A stretch of 64,000 bases of DNA from Saposhnikovia divaricata. Lineage: Eukaryota; Streptophyta; Magnoliopsida; Apiales; Apiaceae. Shown one piece after another: positions 12,701-23,517 of the stretch. Numbering within the stretch: the first letter of the stretch is position 1; the number at the start of each line of letters is the position of its first letter. Both the position numbers and the translations under genes were made by a program. Location: contig CM071600.1 in assembly GCA_036435485.1 (NCBI GenBank), forward strand, positions 114,382,046 to 114,446,045, in the 5' to 3' direction. The notes beneath the pieces were generated by a model that was not told the origin of the DNA, made no database searches, and saw nothing but the letters and a program-made list of their open reading frames with translations.

Positions 12701-14318
12701 ATCCTATAATGGCAGATAAGGTCTCTGGACAGTAGGGTTTCGACATGGAAAATGGCATACAAAACATGGTATTGTAAAATCGGGCATTATAACGGTTGTA
12801 AATCGAATATCTACCAATTTCGAATCTTCCCATAAACATGGTATCCAACCCAAACAACATATACATGATTTATATACATGAACTGAGGCCAAGCAATGCC
12901 TTTCCGTTCATCTAGCTATTTTCATCATTTATCCAAGATCCATACATAATCATGCTTATAATCTTAACATAACCATAACTAAGTTATAACTATCATAAAC
13001 ATACTTAAATCTCAAACAAGGGTTAGGGTTTTCAAGTCTTATACCTTCCTTGTAGTATGTACTAACCTCACAAAGCTTGGTATTGCCCTTGGATAGCCTT
13101 AACTTAGCTAGGATCAACCATGAAAAATCAAGAAAACAAAGTTAGTACATGATGAACACTATTCACCCTCCTCTTGTTTGATTTTTTTGAAAATGGAAAC
13201 AAAGGAGTTTGGTGCTAAGATTTTGAGGAGATAAGTTTTATGAAATATAAGTCTCACCTTAAAAATTTCAAGAGCAAACAATGGTGGGAAGGTTGAGTTT
13301 GGATTTGGAATTAAGGTGTTGGCCGAATGGAATGGAAAAAGGGGGGAGAGAGTTGCTTGGTTTCTTTTGTTTTATATGGTTTAATCTCATCCACTCTCAT
13401 CCACTTACAACATAATATCTTGTATAAAGTCACTTTATTAAAGTGATGAGGTGTTGGATGATGAAATGGCAAGACAAGTGTTGGTTTTATGGTGGTTTAG
13501 AGCTTAACTAGGTAGTTACTTTGCTAAGTACTTAGTTCTTCCTCTAAGGTGCTAGTTCCTTGATTCTAGTTTAGTTACTAGATATTTTATACTAGTAGCT
13601 TGCACAAGACTCTTGCTCCCTCTGCTTGTTTCTGTGTCCGGTTATTACCCGTTTCGATTGATCGTTCGTAGGAATATTTCACGGATTTCTAATTAGGGTT
13701 TACCGGGAATCCTTTTTAATATTAATACTTTCATTCTCCATCTTTCATTCTAACTTTCCAATTTATATTCCTTAAATCCATTCGTTAAATACTTAAGGCT
13801 ATCAGTGTCCAGGGAACTCTCGGAGAAAATAATAGTTCGGTTTTTCAGAATCCGACAGCTTTTACATACACTTATTTTCCCCCTGGATCACTAATACGAA
13901 CTCGGAAATCCGTTCCGAATACTTCTATATAGTGTCGTCTCATATTATTCTATACTTCCACCAAAACACTATTCATTTTGTATTCTTTACTTGTTCTCTT
14001 AGGGTTGTATAATTGTCCGTATTCTCTTTCGATCGTTCCTTAACCTTTTTACGGAACTACTGGATTAATCGTTATCGATCTGGATGACATGAGAGTATTC
14101 TCTTGCTTGAAGTTGCCATATCTTATTCCCTTAGAAGATAGATTATTCTTACCTATGTTGTCACCCTTTAGCATTCTTCAAGACATAAACATAATAAACT
14201 CGAATTCCATTCATTCTTTCCAAATATCAATTATTACATTGTAGCCGTATCCACTATTCATTCTTACATCATTAAATACATAAAAGTTTTAATTCCACCC
14301 AAAATCTGGGTTCTTACA
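9765..14318 (-). mobile_element. Solo LTR of 4.55 kb inserted in gag
   Basis: Read on the - strand it starts TGTAAGAACCCAGATTTTGG and ends GGATCTGGGGGTGTTACA. It is flanked by the perfect duplication TCTGG (9760-9764 and 14319-14323), and the gag reading continues on the far side, so the boundaries are exact. No internal region or second LTR is present, so it arose by LTR-LTR recombination. At 4,554 bp it is far longer than usual LTRs. Its terminal motif is shared with the LTRs at 44829-59091 and 61323-64000. It contains an AT-rich array of GAATATTC palindromes (11,100-11,800) and, near its 3' end, a short reading frame starting MARVRRTRRK. Confidence 0.93.
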
Positions 14319-14323
14319 TCTGG

Positions 14324-14583
14324 CTAACACTAAACCACCGCTCCTACCCACACCTGTTCTTAAACCATCTGTTTTTCAACCTATTAAGAATAATCAGAGC
14401 TCGACTAAAACTTTTAAGCACATTCCAGCTGATGTTAGAGCAGAAAAAATAGCAAAAGGATTGTGTTATTTCTGCGATCAACCTTATTCAAGAGACCATA
14501 AGTGCAAGTTTCGAGAAAATTAGTTGTTTACAGTGGCCAGAAGTTGAGAATGGTTGTAACAAAGAGGAAGAGGCTACAAAAGA
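14324..14583 (+). pseudogene. gag C-terminus with zinc knuckle, resumed after the solo LTR
   Basis: Directly after the second TCTGG the gag frame continues with a proline-rich linker and a zinc knuckle of the chromovirus form (CYFCDQPYSRDHKCK), which binds element RNA. Stops occur soon after, at about 14521 and in the following 60 bp, ahead of the protease. Confidence 0.78.
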
Positions 14584-14584
14584 T

Positions 14585-16453
14585 GTGAGGGATCCATATA
14601 TCTCTGTGAATGCATTATCCGGCAGTAGCTCTTTTAACACTATGAGAATTTGGGGAGTAGTAAAGGAGCAGATAATTCATATCTTGGTAGATTCTGGGAG
14701 CACACATGATTTTTTGGATATCTCTATTGCAAAGAAACTGGGTTGCAAAATAGTGGAAATGCCGACACAGTCTATTACCATAGCAGATGGCAATCATTTA
14801 GAATGCAGACATATGTGTAAGGGCTTTACTTGGCAGATGCAGGGTACTTCTTTTAGCACAGATGTCATGCTAATTTCATTAGGGAGTTGTGACATGGTGT
14901 TGGGAGTTCAGTGGCTTAGCAAGCTTGGTCCTATATGTTGGGATTTTAAGAAGCTATTGATGACATTCAAAGTGGACAGCAAAGAAATGACATTAAGGGG
15001 GACTCCTTTGCAGAAACTTAAAGTCATTGAAAGAGCACCAAGACTGAAAATGATGAGAAGTGCTGCTCATTTATGTTTTTTGCAACTTAACAATGTCATT
15101 GAACTCAGTGAAACTCAAAATTCAGAGAAAGAAGTTTGTGACCAGCAGTCCTTAGAAGAGTTGAATCAACTTAAAAGCAAATATCAGGCGATCTTTGAAG
15201 AACCTCAAGGTTTACCGCCTCATAGAGGTGTGTTTGATTATACTATTCCAATGGAACCAGGAGCAATGCCGGTTAACATCAGGCCTTATAGATATCCATT
15301 AAAGCAAAGAGATATCATAGATCGGTTGATACAAGAAATGATGGATAGAGGGATCATTCAAGATAGTTCAAGTCCATTTGGCTCTCCGGTTGTGCTTGTG
15401 GGAAAGAAGGATGGTACTTGGAGGCTATGTATCGATTATAGAGATTTAAATAGCAAAACGGTGAAGAACAAATTTCCAATTCCAGTAGTTGAGGAACTTA
15501 TTGATAAGTTAGCTGGTTCATCGGTGTTTAGTAAGCTTGACTTGCACGCGGGATATCATCAATTAAGGGTGCAAGAGAAGGATGTCCACAAAACGGCATT
15601 TAAGACTCATACCGGACATTATGAGTTCTTAGTTATGCCATTTGGTTTAACGAATGCTCCTGCCACATTCCAAAGTTGGATGAACAATGTTTTTAAGCCA
15701 TTACTCAGAAAATGCGTGTTAGTTTTCTTTGATGACGTTTTAGTTTACAGTCAGAACTTAAATGATCATTGGAGACATTTTGCTGCTGTATTTGAGCTTA
15801 TGAAGGAACATGGAATGTATGTCAAAGAGAGTAAATGCACTTTTGCTAGCAAAAGGGTGGAGTACCTTGGTCATTTCATTTCAGAAAAGGGTGTCGAAAC
15901 TGATCCTGCCAAAATTGCGGCAATCAATAGTTGGCCTGTACCAGCAACAATTAAAGAATTGAGAAGTTTTCTTGGGTTGATAGGTTATTACAGAAAATTT
16001 GTTCATCATTATGCAGTCATTAGCAGACCTTTGACAGAACTGCTTAAGAAAGGTGCGTTTAAATGGACAGAAACATCTCAACAAGCTTTTGAGACACTTA
16101 AGAAAGCAATGATCTCTGCACCAGTGTTGGCTGTTCCTAACTTTTCAAAAACATTCGTCGTGGAGACCGATGCATCAAGAGATGGAATAGGAGCTATGCT
16201 TATGCAAGATAAACATCCACTTGCCTTTATTAGTAGAGCTCTAGGTCCAAAATGGCAAAAACTTTCCGTGTATGAAAAGGAATTGTTGGCTTTGGTTTTT
16301 GCTGTTCAAAAATGGGAGCAATACTTATTGGGAAATCACTTTGTCATAAGGACTGACCAGAAAAGTCTCAAGTGGTTATTGCAGCAAAAGTTGTCAACCC
16401 CTTTCCAACAATTTTGGCTTTCAAAATTGATGGGATTTGATTACGAAATTTAG
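14585..16453 (+). pseudogene. Pol part 1: protease, reverse transcriptase, RNase H
   Basis: This 622-residue open stretch of the chromovirus polyprotein has an aspartic protease with active site DSGSTHDFLD near residue 37. The reverse transcriptase has LCIDYRDLNSKT, LDLHAGYHQL, FGLTNAPATFQ and the catalytic FFDDVLVYS. The RNase H begins FVVETDASRDGIGAML. The frame ends in TAG at 16451-16453 in the middle of a conserved segment: YEI-stop-YKKG, where related elements have YEIQYKKG, so CAG became TAG. The downstream sequence (VDNVVADALSR) is still readable, making this one nonsense mutation rather than a natural end. Confidence 0.93.
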
Positions 16454-18017
16454 TATAAAAAGGGTGTTGATAATGTCGTAGCAGATGCTTTATCAAGGAT
16501 TCAAGGTGTAGACATTTTATGTATGGCAATATCCATAACTTCTTCAAATTTACCTGATCTGATTAAAGCTAGTTATGTTTTAGATCAACAGTTACTCAGG
16601 ATCATTGATAGATTACAGCAGAATGAAAGTATTCCATATTACCAATTGCAGCATGGTCTTTTGAGGAAAAAGGGAAAAATATTGGTGGGACCAGATGAGA
16701 ATCTGAGAGATAAAATTTTAAATTTGAACCATGCTTCACCTGATAGTGGTCATTCAGGAAGGGAGTTGACTTTAAGGAGAATTAAATCTATATTCTACTG
16801 GAAAGGGCTATCAAATTCTGTTAAAAACTTTGTTAAGCAATGCAAGGTTTGTCAAGCTGCTAAAACTGAGTCAATAGCAAGTCCAGGTCTTCTACAACCA
16901 TTACCAGTTCCAGAAGAAGTGTGGGTTGATATATCCATGGATTTTATTACCGGTCTCCCCAAATCTGCAGGAAAAGAGGTAATATTTGTAATAGTGGATA
17001 GGTTGAGTAAATATGCACATTTTATATCATTAGCTCATCCTTTCACAGCTGTACAAGTAGCCCAAGCATATTTAGACAGTGTATTTAAATTGCATGGCTG
17101 GCCTAAAAGTATTGTGAGTGATAGAGATCAAATATTTCTTAGTCAATTCTGGAGGGGCCTGTTTAGTGTTCACGTAAAAGAATTCAAGTTATCTTCCGCT
17201 TATCATCCACAAACCGATGGCCAATCGGAAGTGGTAAATAAATTTCTTGAAACGTATCTTAGGTGTATGTGTGGGGAGCATCCTAAGGACTAGAATTTTT
17301 GGTTACCTACAGCGGAATGGTGGTATAATACTCATTTTCATACTGCTGCAAGAATTACACCATATGAAGTTGTGTATAATCAGCCACCTCCGCTGCACCT
17401 TCGTTATCTTCCAGGAGAATCAAGTAATGAGGTAGTGGACAGAACATTGCAGAGGAAGGAAGCTATGATTGCTAGCTTAAAATTTCATCTCTTGAGAGCT
17501 CAACATAGAATGAAACAACAGATGGATCTCCATAGAACCGAGAGAAGTTTTAAGGTTGGAGACTTTGTATGGTTGAAGCTTCAGCCTTATCGGCAATCTA
17601 GTGTGCAAAACAGGACTAATCATAAGCTATCTTTCAAATTCTATGGGCCTTTAAAGTGTTGGCAGCTATTGGTTCAGTTGCATATCAATTAGAGCTACCA
17701 CCTGCTTCTCAAATTCACAACATTTTTCATGTCTCGCAACTCAATCCAGTGGTTGGAACGCTGCCATTATTTGCTACCTTGCCTGATTGGTGTAATCAAC
17801 AGAAGGGAGTTGTCAATTCTCTCCAGAAGCAACCTGAAGCTATACTTGATACTCGAATGGTGAAGTTTCAGAACAAAGCCCAAGTACAGTATTTAGTGAA
17901 ATGGTCTAGTAGTCAGCTCCATGAAAATTCTTGGGAGGAGCTGTTGCTTTTGTGGCAAAGTTTCCAGACTTTTGCAAAACTGCTGGTGTTGGTTCAAACT
18001 TGGGACAGGTCTGTTAA
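16454..18017 (+). pseudogene. Pol part 2: integrase and chromodomain
   Basis: Continuation of pol. The HHCC zinc finger reads H...H(SGRELT)...CKVCQAAK; the DDE core has DISMDFITGLP, SDRDQIFLSQFW and the glutamate in HPQTDGQSEVVNK. TAG at 17291-17293 interrupts HPKD-stop-NFW, where relatives carry tryptophan (TGG to TAG). The C-terminal part (FKVGDFVWLKLQPYRQ) runs to about 17650, where the frame shifts by one. The new frame gives YQLELP, HNIFHVSQLNP and a chromodomain with YLVKW and ENSWEE. The chromodomain of such elements is thought to guide integration to heterochromatin. It is non-functional as it stands. Confidence 0.9.
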
Positions 18018-18029
18018 AGGGGGAGGATA
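18015..18029 (+). promoter_or_regulatory. Polypurine tract of the chromovirus
   Basis: The purine run AAAGGGGGAGGATA directly precedes the first base of the 3' LTR (T at 18030), the usual primer position for plus-strand synthesis. A solo LTR is inserted one base further on. Confidence 0.85.
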
Positions 18030-18030
18030 T

Positions 18031-19467
18031 TGACAAGGTCGTCGCGTGCCTATCAAATAATAATTTCTAACAAATCCTTCTAACTATGTAGTAGGGTAAG
18101 TCAGAGTCGATCCCACAGAGACAAACGTATCAATCACTAGTTGTTTCTGATTTAATTCGGCTAAGCAAGTAACACAATAAATATTGAGGATTTATTAAAC
18201 TAAACTTATACTAATTCGAATTGTGTTTATATTAATCAAATATTAAAAACATCCAGAATTAAGTATCCCCACTAGCATGAATTGATGCAATCGTGAATTT
18301 CCTTCCCAAATCAATCGTATATATTACTCAAAAGGAAAGATGCGCCATAAAAATACCAATAACCTCTCTCGAGTATTAATAGCTTCTCTTAAACTACAAT
18401 CAATCCTATTCTCATGGTATCATTTAATTTAGAGACATTAATTACAGCACCCTAAATTCCTAACAATCCATTCTACCTATTCTCATGGAGAATTTCATGT
18501 TCTTACTGGATAAATCACAACCATCTAAATCCAACTCTCGTTGATAATTAGATATAGTTCAAACAATACACATAATCACGTCTGATTTGCAATTGTTAAT
18601 TAAAACAACTCAATAAGCAAGAGCAATTAAACAATCAAATTGGGGAAAGTTGGAAATTCACACATCAATCATAACTAGGGTTCTACTTAACCCTAGATTA
18701 ATTATCTACTCACTCATAATTGAATTAACAAAACAAGAATTATAAATTGAACAAATCATATTATAAAGAAAAGAGAAAGAGAAAAACCTTTAATCTTCAA
18801 AGAAAATAAAAGCTCTCCACAAATCTCCCCAAAAGATGTTTACAAAGTTCTAATGTGTGTATATGTTTTTTTTCTCCATCCCCAAATCAATCACCTCGAT
18901 GAGTTTTTATAGTGTTCCAAGACTTAAGTAATTGCCTTAAATAAATAGGCCCAGCTAAAAGTAATTAGAATTATATTACAAATAGGAAAAAGGATCAAAA
19001 TTCTGCAGTAAAATTCCCGCACAGCCACGCACGGGCGCAGCTGCGCGAGGAAGGGCGCAGCTGCGCGCAATGAATTCTGCTCCCAGTGCTTGAAGGGCGC
19101 AGCTGCGCGGCTGAGAGGCGCAGCTGCGCGAACTGCTGTCTGTCGAGCACTCCTTGACAAAATAAAGGCTGCACTTCCGCGTTTTATTGCCTGGTTCGTG
19201 TTGCGCTTTAGCATCATTGCGAACAATTTATTAAGCCTCAAATCTTTATCAACGATCCACAATTCCATCACTTCTTCTCACAAATTCATAAAGTCATTGT
19301 TCGGAGCCAAAAACACCGTAAAATCGTTAAATCCCTTCAAACTTGGCAATACTTTATTTCCTGCAATAAACTCATCAAAAACTAATTAAATACTCACGAT
19401 TATTCGCAAAAGCACCGTAAATGTGGGAACAAAATTCTATAAAGTATATATAAAATACACTCTATCA
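18031..19467. mobile_element. Solo LTR (or LTR-like element) of 1.44 kb, one base inside the 3' LTR
   Basis: The segment begins TGACAAGGTCGTCGCG, ends ACACTCTATCA, and is flanked by GATAT (18026-18030 and 19468-19472). Removing it and one GATAT restores a continuous polypurine-tract/LTR junction. TG...CA ends and a 5-bp duplication identify an LTR; no internal region, primer site or coding sequence is present, so it is taken as a solo LTR of an unidentified family. It carries four copies of the palindrome GCGCAGCTGCGC at 19035-19129. Confidence 0.87.
19035..19129. repeat. Four copies of the palindrome GCGCAGCTGCGC
   Basis: Exact 12-bp palindromes at 19035-19046, 19055-19066, 19097-19108 and 19118-19129, each preceded by G or GG. 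They form a GC-rich island in an otherwise AT-rich LTR. A role is unknown; they could bind a dimeric factor. Confidence 0.9.
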
Positions 19468-19471
19468 GATA

Positions 19472-19814
19472 TGCTATGGGCTGGAGTATTAATATGTTGG
19501 GCTTGACCATTATTACTACTGGGCCTGAATCATTATATCAATTTTAATATTTCAGTTGTAAATGTTGGCAGGATGTTAAAAATATTTCAGGTGCTAGGTG
19601 TGATATATGTTTGGCTGAGTTACTGGAGAGACATTAAGATGATTTTGAATGAAATGTTTAGTTCTCACTCTCATCTCTTTCTTCTGAAATTTCTCATCTC
19701 CTTCTCTGTTACTATAATTTTCTTTGTTCTAACCTTCATCACACTTTAGTTTAATTCTATCAATTTCAATTAAGCATATATAAAATTACCTGAAGATTTA
19801 TAAGTCCCGTAGCA
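19472..19814 (+). repeat. 3' LTR of the chromovirus
   Basis: Matches the 5' LTR from TGCTATGGGC to CCCGTAGCA with 6 substitutions and a 4-bp insertion (TATA) near its end. The target duplication GTCCA follows at 19815-19819. Its first base was duplicated by the nested insertion. Confidence 0.92.
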
Positions 19815-20128
19815 GTCCATGTCTCAAGAAACCTTCCTAATGGCTTGTAATCTTGGATCAATCACCAATTATTCTGAGTTTTTACAAATAATCTATACCT
19901 GCAATGCATTAATTATTCTATTGATATGCAGATGCATTACAACTACATGAACATTGTCAAAATATTGCATCATATATATACCTAGTAGCCAAGTACTCAG
20001 GCTCAGGTACCAGGCTAATACAAGTGTAAAAGAAAGGGTTCACATGAACAAGAATACATATTTCCAGATACAGTTTCAAGGATTTTGTTTACGTAAAATT
20101 GACCAAGGCACCTTGCTCCAACTCAAAA

Positions 20129-21238
20129 TCACTCTGATTCTGATATAACTTCAAGCTCGTTGGCGAATGGCCTAGCAGGTGCTGCTGCGAATGCATTTCT
20201 TGGACTTGAACTAAATGGATTTGGAGGTATGGTCGGGCAATCTTCTCCTTCGAGCATTTGGATCACATGTTTCATTGAAGGTCTATCTGCTGGATGCCAA
20301 TTCACACACCAAAGTCCCACAATTGTTAGCTTCCTTTTTATGTTGCTATCACCCTCTTCCTCAATCTGATTCGTCTCCCTCCCATGCTCAAGCTGATGGT
20401 AAATCCACTCAGGGAAATGTACTTCGCTCGTGTTCTCGGTTGTTACTGAAGTATGATTTCTTGCTCCAACCATTTCAAGCAACAACATCCCAAAGCTATA
20501 AACATCTGACTTGGATGATACCTTTCCAAAATTCCTAGAGAACACTTCTGGAGCAATATAACCTACTGTCCCCCTAGCCATAGTCATGGAAACTATGCTT
20601 TGGCCTTTGGTACACAATTTTGCCAAACCAAAATCAGAGATTTTTGGATTAAAATTCTGGTCCAACAAGATGTTATGAGGTTTGATATCAAAGTGTAGGA
20701 TTCGTTGGGCGCATCCTTAGTGAAGATACTCGATTCCTTTGGCGATCCCTAAAGCAATTTCTTCCCTCTTTTCCCAACCAAGGAACCCGTTTCTATGATT
20801 TTCTTTAGAATAGACATACTTTTCCAGGGAATTGTTTGGTAGAAACTCGTAAACAAGAGCTCTCCTACAGCCATCAGCACAATATCCAACTAAACGAACA
20901 ACATTGACGTGGTGGATTAAGCCGATAGTACTAACTTCATTTATAAAATCTTCTCCAGTTCCTTCAGCATCAACCTTATCGTTTAAGATCTTAACTGCAA
21001 CAGGAACGTTATTTGAAAGTTGTCCCTTGAACACTGAACCATAACCTCCTTCCCCTACTTTGACTTTAAAATGATTGGTTATCTTTTTAATGTCAGCATA
21101 CGAGTATCTTGTGGGCTTAAGAGCTTTGTAGTCCTCCAGAAACATTTCAATCTTCTGCTGGTAACTTTTCTTCTTCTTATATAAGCATATAGAATTACAA
21201 AAGGCTACAAGGATAACTGACAGAAAAAAAAAAATCAC
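20129..21238 (-). pseudogene. LRK10L-like receptor kinase, 5'-truncated, one nonsense codon
   Basis: Second kinase of the same family as the gene at 1769-5622, on the opposite strand. From 21238 leftwards it shows a membrane segment (FFFLSVILVAFC), basic juxtamembrane KKKK, N-lobe GEGGYGSVFKG and VAVKIL. After a stop TAA at 20719-20717 follow GCAQRILHFDIKPHNILLD, DFGLAKL, GTVGYIAPE and a normal C-terminal tail. The stop sits where the other copy has H-R-G-C (here H-stop-G-C), most simply CAA to TAA. Everything else in the kinase is in frame, so the nonsense change is recent or is the only lesion in the kinase. The extracellular exons are missing: the foldback-like element begins immediately upstream at about 21231. 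Confidence 0.9.
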
Positions 21239-21602
21239 TGTTCACGTGATGACGTGACAGTGGATTTCACTGGTTAACGGTGCTTCGCACCTTCTTGTAC
21301 GGCGCTTCGCGCCTTTATCATTCTAAAGTTGTAAGGAATGGCAATCAATGGTAAAGGCAATAGACGATTGACGGGTGTGTCGAGGACCTGCGGCCCTCAT
21401 GACTACCTAACTCATCCGTTTACTGTCTTAAATGCTTCGCATTTCCACGGCAAGTTTTTTTTTTTTTTTGTGGATAGAGCCAATTACTTAGAGATTTTTC
21501 GTGAAGGTGCCCTTGGCGGGGCCCTTAGAATAAATGAAATATAATATATTTTGTGTTGGTTTGTTGTTCTCATTTTAAGAGTGGTTTGTATTTGAGCAAA
21601 AA

Positions 21603-21604
<2 letters not shown>
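21231..21604 (-). mobile_element. Foldback-like element, truncated copy
   Basis: This is an inverted copy of most of the element at 21681-22201. Shared landmarks include CACTGTTCACGTGATGACG, three hairpin motifs of the form nGC-TTC-GCn, and the terminal part ending at (TA)n. The outer arm (about 150 bp) is missing at a T/A homopolymer next to the kinase pseudogene, so the copy is truncated there. No credible protein is encoded. Confidence 0.75.

Positions 21605-21680
<76 letters not shown>
21605..21680. repeat. (TA)n microsatellite
   Basis: Uninterrupted TA dinucleotides, 76 bp, between the two inverted element copies. Array length may be polymorphic or uncertain in assembly. Confidence 0.97.
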
Positions 21681-21682
<2 letters not shown>

Positions 21683-22197
21683 CTTTCGCTCAAATACAAA
21701 CCAATCCTTAAATACAAACTACAAACTAACACTAGATTAATTATATTTCATTTATTCTAAGGTTCCCGCCAAGGGTACCTTCACAAAAAATGCTTAAAAT
21801 AATTGGCTCTATCCACAAAAAAAAAAAAAACGTGCCGTGGAAATGCGAAGCATTTAAGACAGTAAACGGATGAGTTAGGTAGTCATGAGGGCCGCAGGTC
21901 CTCGACACACCCGTCAATCGTCTATTGCCTTTACCATTGATTGTCATTCCCTACAACTTTAGAATGATAAAGGCGCGAAGCTCCGTACAAGAAGGTGCGA
22001 AGCACCGTTAACCAGTGAAATCCACTGTCACGTCATCACGTGAACAGTGATTATTATTTTTTTTTGCTGAATGGAGCCAATTATTTTAAACACTTTTTGT
22101 ATTGGGGTACCCCTAGTTTGATCATTAGATTAGCATGAAATATTGAATTAGTGTTTAGTTTGTAGTTTGTAGTTAATTTTAGTTTTTGTAGAGTAGG

Positions 22198-22201
<4 letters not shown>
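21681..22201. mobile_element. Foldback/MULE-like MITE with about 150-bp inverted ends, flanked by (TA)n
   Basis: The left arm (CTCAAATACAAACC... to TTGGCTCTATCCAC) and the right arm, read inverted (CTACAAAAACTAAAATTAAC... to TTGGCTCCATTCAG), are clearly homologous over about 150 bp, sharing CTACAAACTACAAACTAA and TTTAAAATAATTGGCTC. The 215-bp centre carries the hairpin motifs AAATGC-TTC-GCATTT (degenerate in this copy), GGTGC-TTC-GCACC and a GGCGC-TTC-GCGCC relative. Both sides abut TA repeats, suggesting insertion into TA microsatellites. The superfamily is inferred only. Confidence 0.7.

Positions 22202-22246
<45 letters not shown>
22202..22246. repeat. (TA)n microsatellite
   Basis: Uninterrupted TA dinucleotides between the foldback element and the MULE; probably the target of both insertions. 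Confidence 0.97.
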
Positions 22247-22249
<3 letters not shown>

Positions 22250-22292
22250 GTTTGGTCCACAACCACCGTTGGTTGGACTAGCCACCAGCAGT

Positions 22293-23377
22293 ACCGCAAC
22301 CGTTCATTGCGGCAGTACTAGCCGCAATCTTACCGCAATCGTTCATTGCGGCAGTATTTATTAGTTGTTTAATTAAAAATACATAGCATTAGTTTGGAGT
22401 CGAACTCTTGACCTTTTAGAAATTATACAAAACTTTTCCCACTCCAACAACTTGTACTATAGCAATGTAAACAGTATTATCTTATTTATTATTTAAAATT
22501 ATTAATTTGAAATATATTTATTTATAAATTTAATAAAAAATAGAAAATTAAAACCATTCGTTTGGATTCAAACTCTTGACCTTTTCCAAATGATACAAAC
22601 ATTTTGCCGCACCACCAACTTCCACTCTTGCAAGTTTAAGCAAAATTATCTTACATATTATTTTACATTATTGTAATTTGATATCTATATTTATAAATTA
22701 ATAAAAAATAGTAAATTAATAGATAATAACATATGAAATGTGTATAGACGGGTTAATGAACATGGGAACGACTTCCAACCACGTGACATTTAAATTATTA
22801 ATTAATTAATTTTTGAAACAAATTTAGGAAAAAAATGTTATGTAAAGTCAAAACTTGAAAATAATGAAATATATATTATTATAATCTAAAAAATGAAAAA
22901 AATAGCATAAAACATTAATGTAAGTTAAAATGAATGAAAGTGTTAAGAAAAAATTTATATTGAATATTTTAAATAGAAAAAATAACAAAAAATGTTACCA
23001 TCCTGATTCATTTTTCAACAGTTATCTAAGATTGAGATGTACATGTCATTCCATCAATATTTAAACTACGTAACATGTAAAAAATATCCATAATACATTA
23101 TTAAAGATACTTTTAAGTTAAAATTAATATAGTTTATTATTTTGATGCATATTTGAAGATTTAAAAATAAAACAAAAAAAAAATTAAAAAATCATAAATT
23201 ACTGCCGCAATGACTCATTGCGGTAGTTTTTCCTGCCGCAATGTTTCATTGTGGCTCAGAAAAATTTTACGGCATTAATTATGGTTGGTGGTTGGTAATA
23301 AATGAACCACCTGCAGCAATGTTTCATCGCGGCAGTTGGCATTTAAGGCTTTCTGCCGCAATGAAACAATGCGGCAG
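22293..23377. repeat. Left subterminal array of CCGCAATG palindromes
   Basis: Six imperfect palindromes with half-site CCGCAATG, or complement CATTGCGG, separated by 2-5 bases: 22293-22315, 22332-22354, 23201-23227, 23232-23256, 23311-23335 and 23353-23377. Several extend to CTGCCGCAATG...CATTGCGGCAG. They resemble the subterminal transposase-binding arrays known from other DNA transposons; a binding role is inference. Confidence 0.85.
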
Positions 23378-23517
23378 GCGTGAAATCTGTTTTCTTTAAG
23401 GTAACAGAATTTGTCTTCTTCTTCAATTTATTTTTTTCAAACAGCAGAAAAAACCAACGATTTTCAAGGTTTTGGAGCTCAAAAATTCATCCAAAATTAA
23501 GGTTAGTGCTCTATTCA

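Larger units (their letters stand above)
8902..19814 (+). mobile_element. Ty3/gypsy chromovirus, complete outline with two nested insertions
   Basis: The element has 339-bp and 343-bp LTRs with TG...CA ends and a 5-bp target duplication GTCCA (8897-8901 and 19815-19819). The order is LTR, primer site, gag, protease, reverse transcriptase, RNase H, integrase, chromodomain, polypurine tract, LTR, which is the gypsy order; the C-terminal chromodomain makes it a chromovirus. Short LTRs and a Met-tRNA primer site fit the Reina-like group (inference). A 4,554-bp solo LTR splits gag and a 1,437-bp solo LTR splits the 3' LTR; without them the element is about 4.9 kb. Stops, a frameshift and a gag deletion make it non-autonomous. 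My alignment of the two LTRs shows 6 substitutions and one 4-bp indel, so it is fairly young. Confidence 0.93.
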
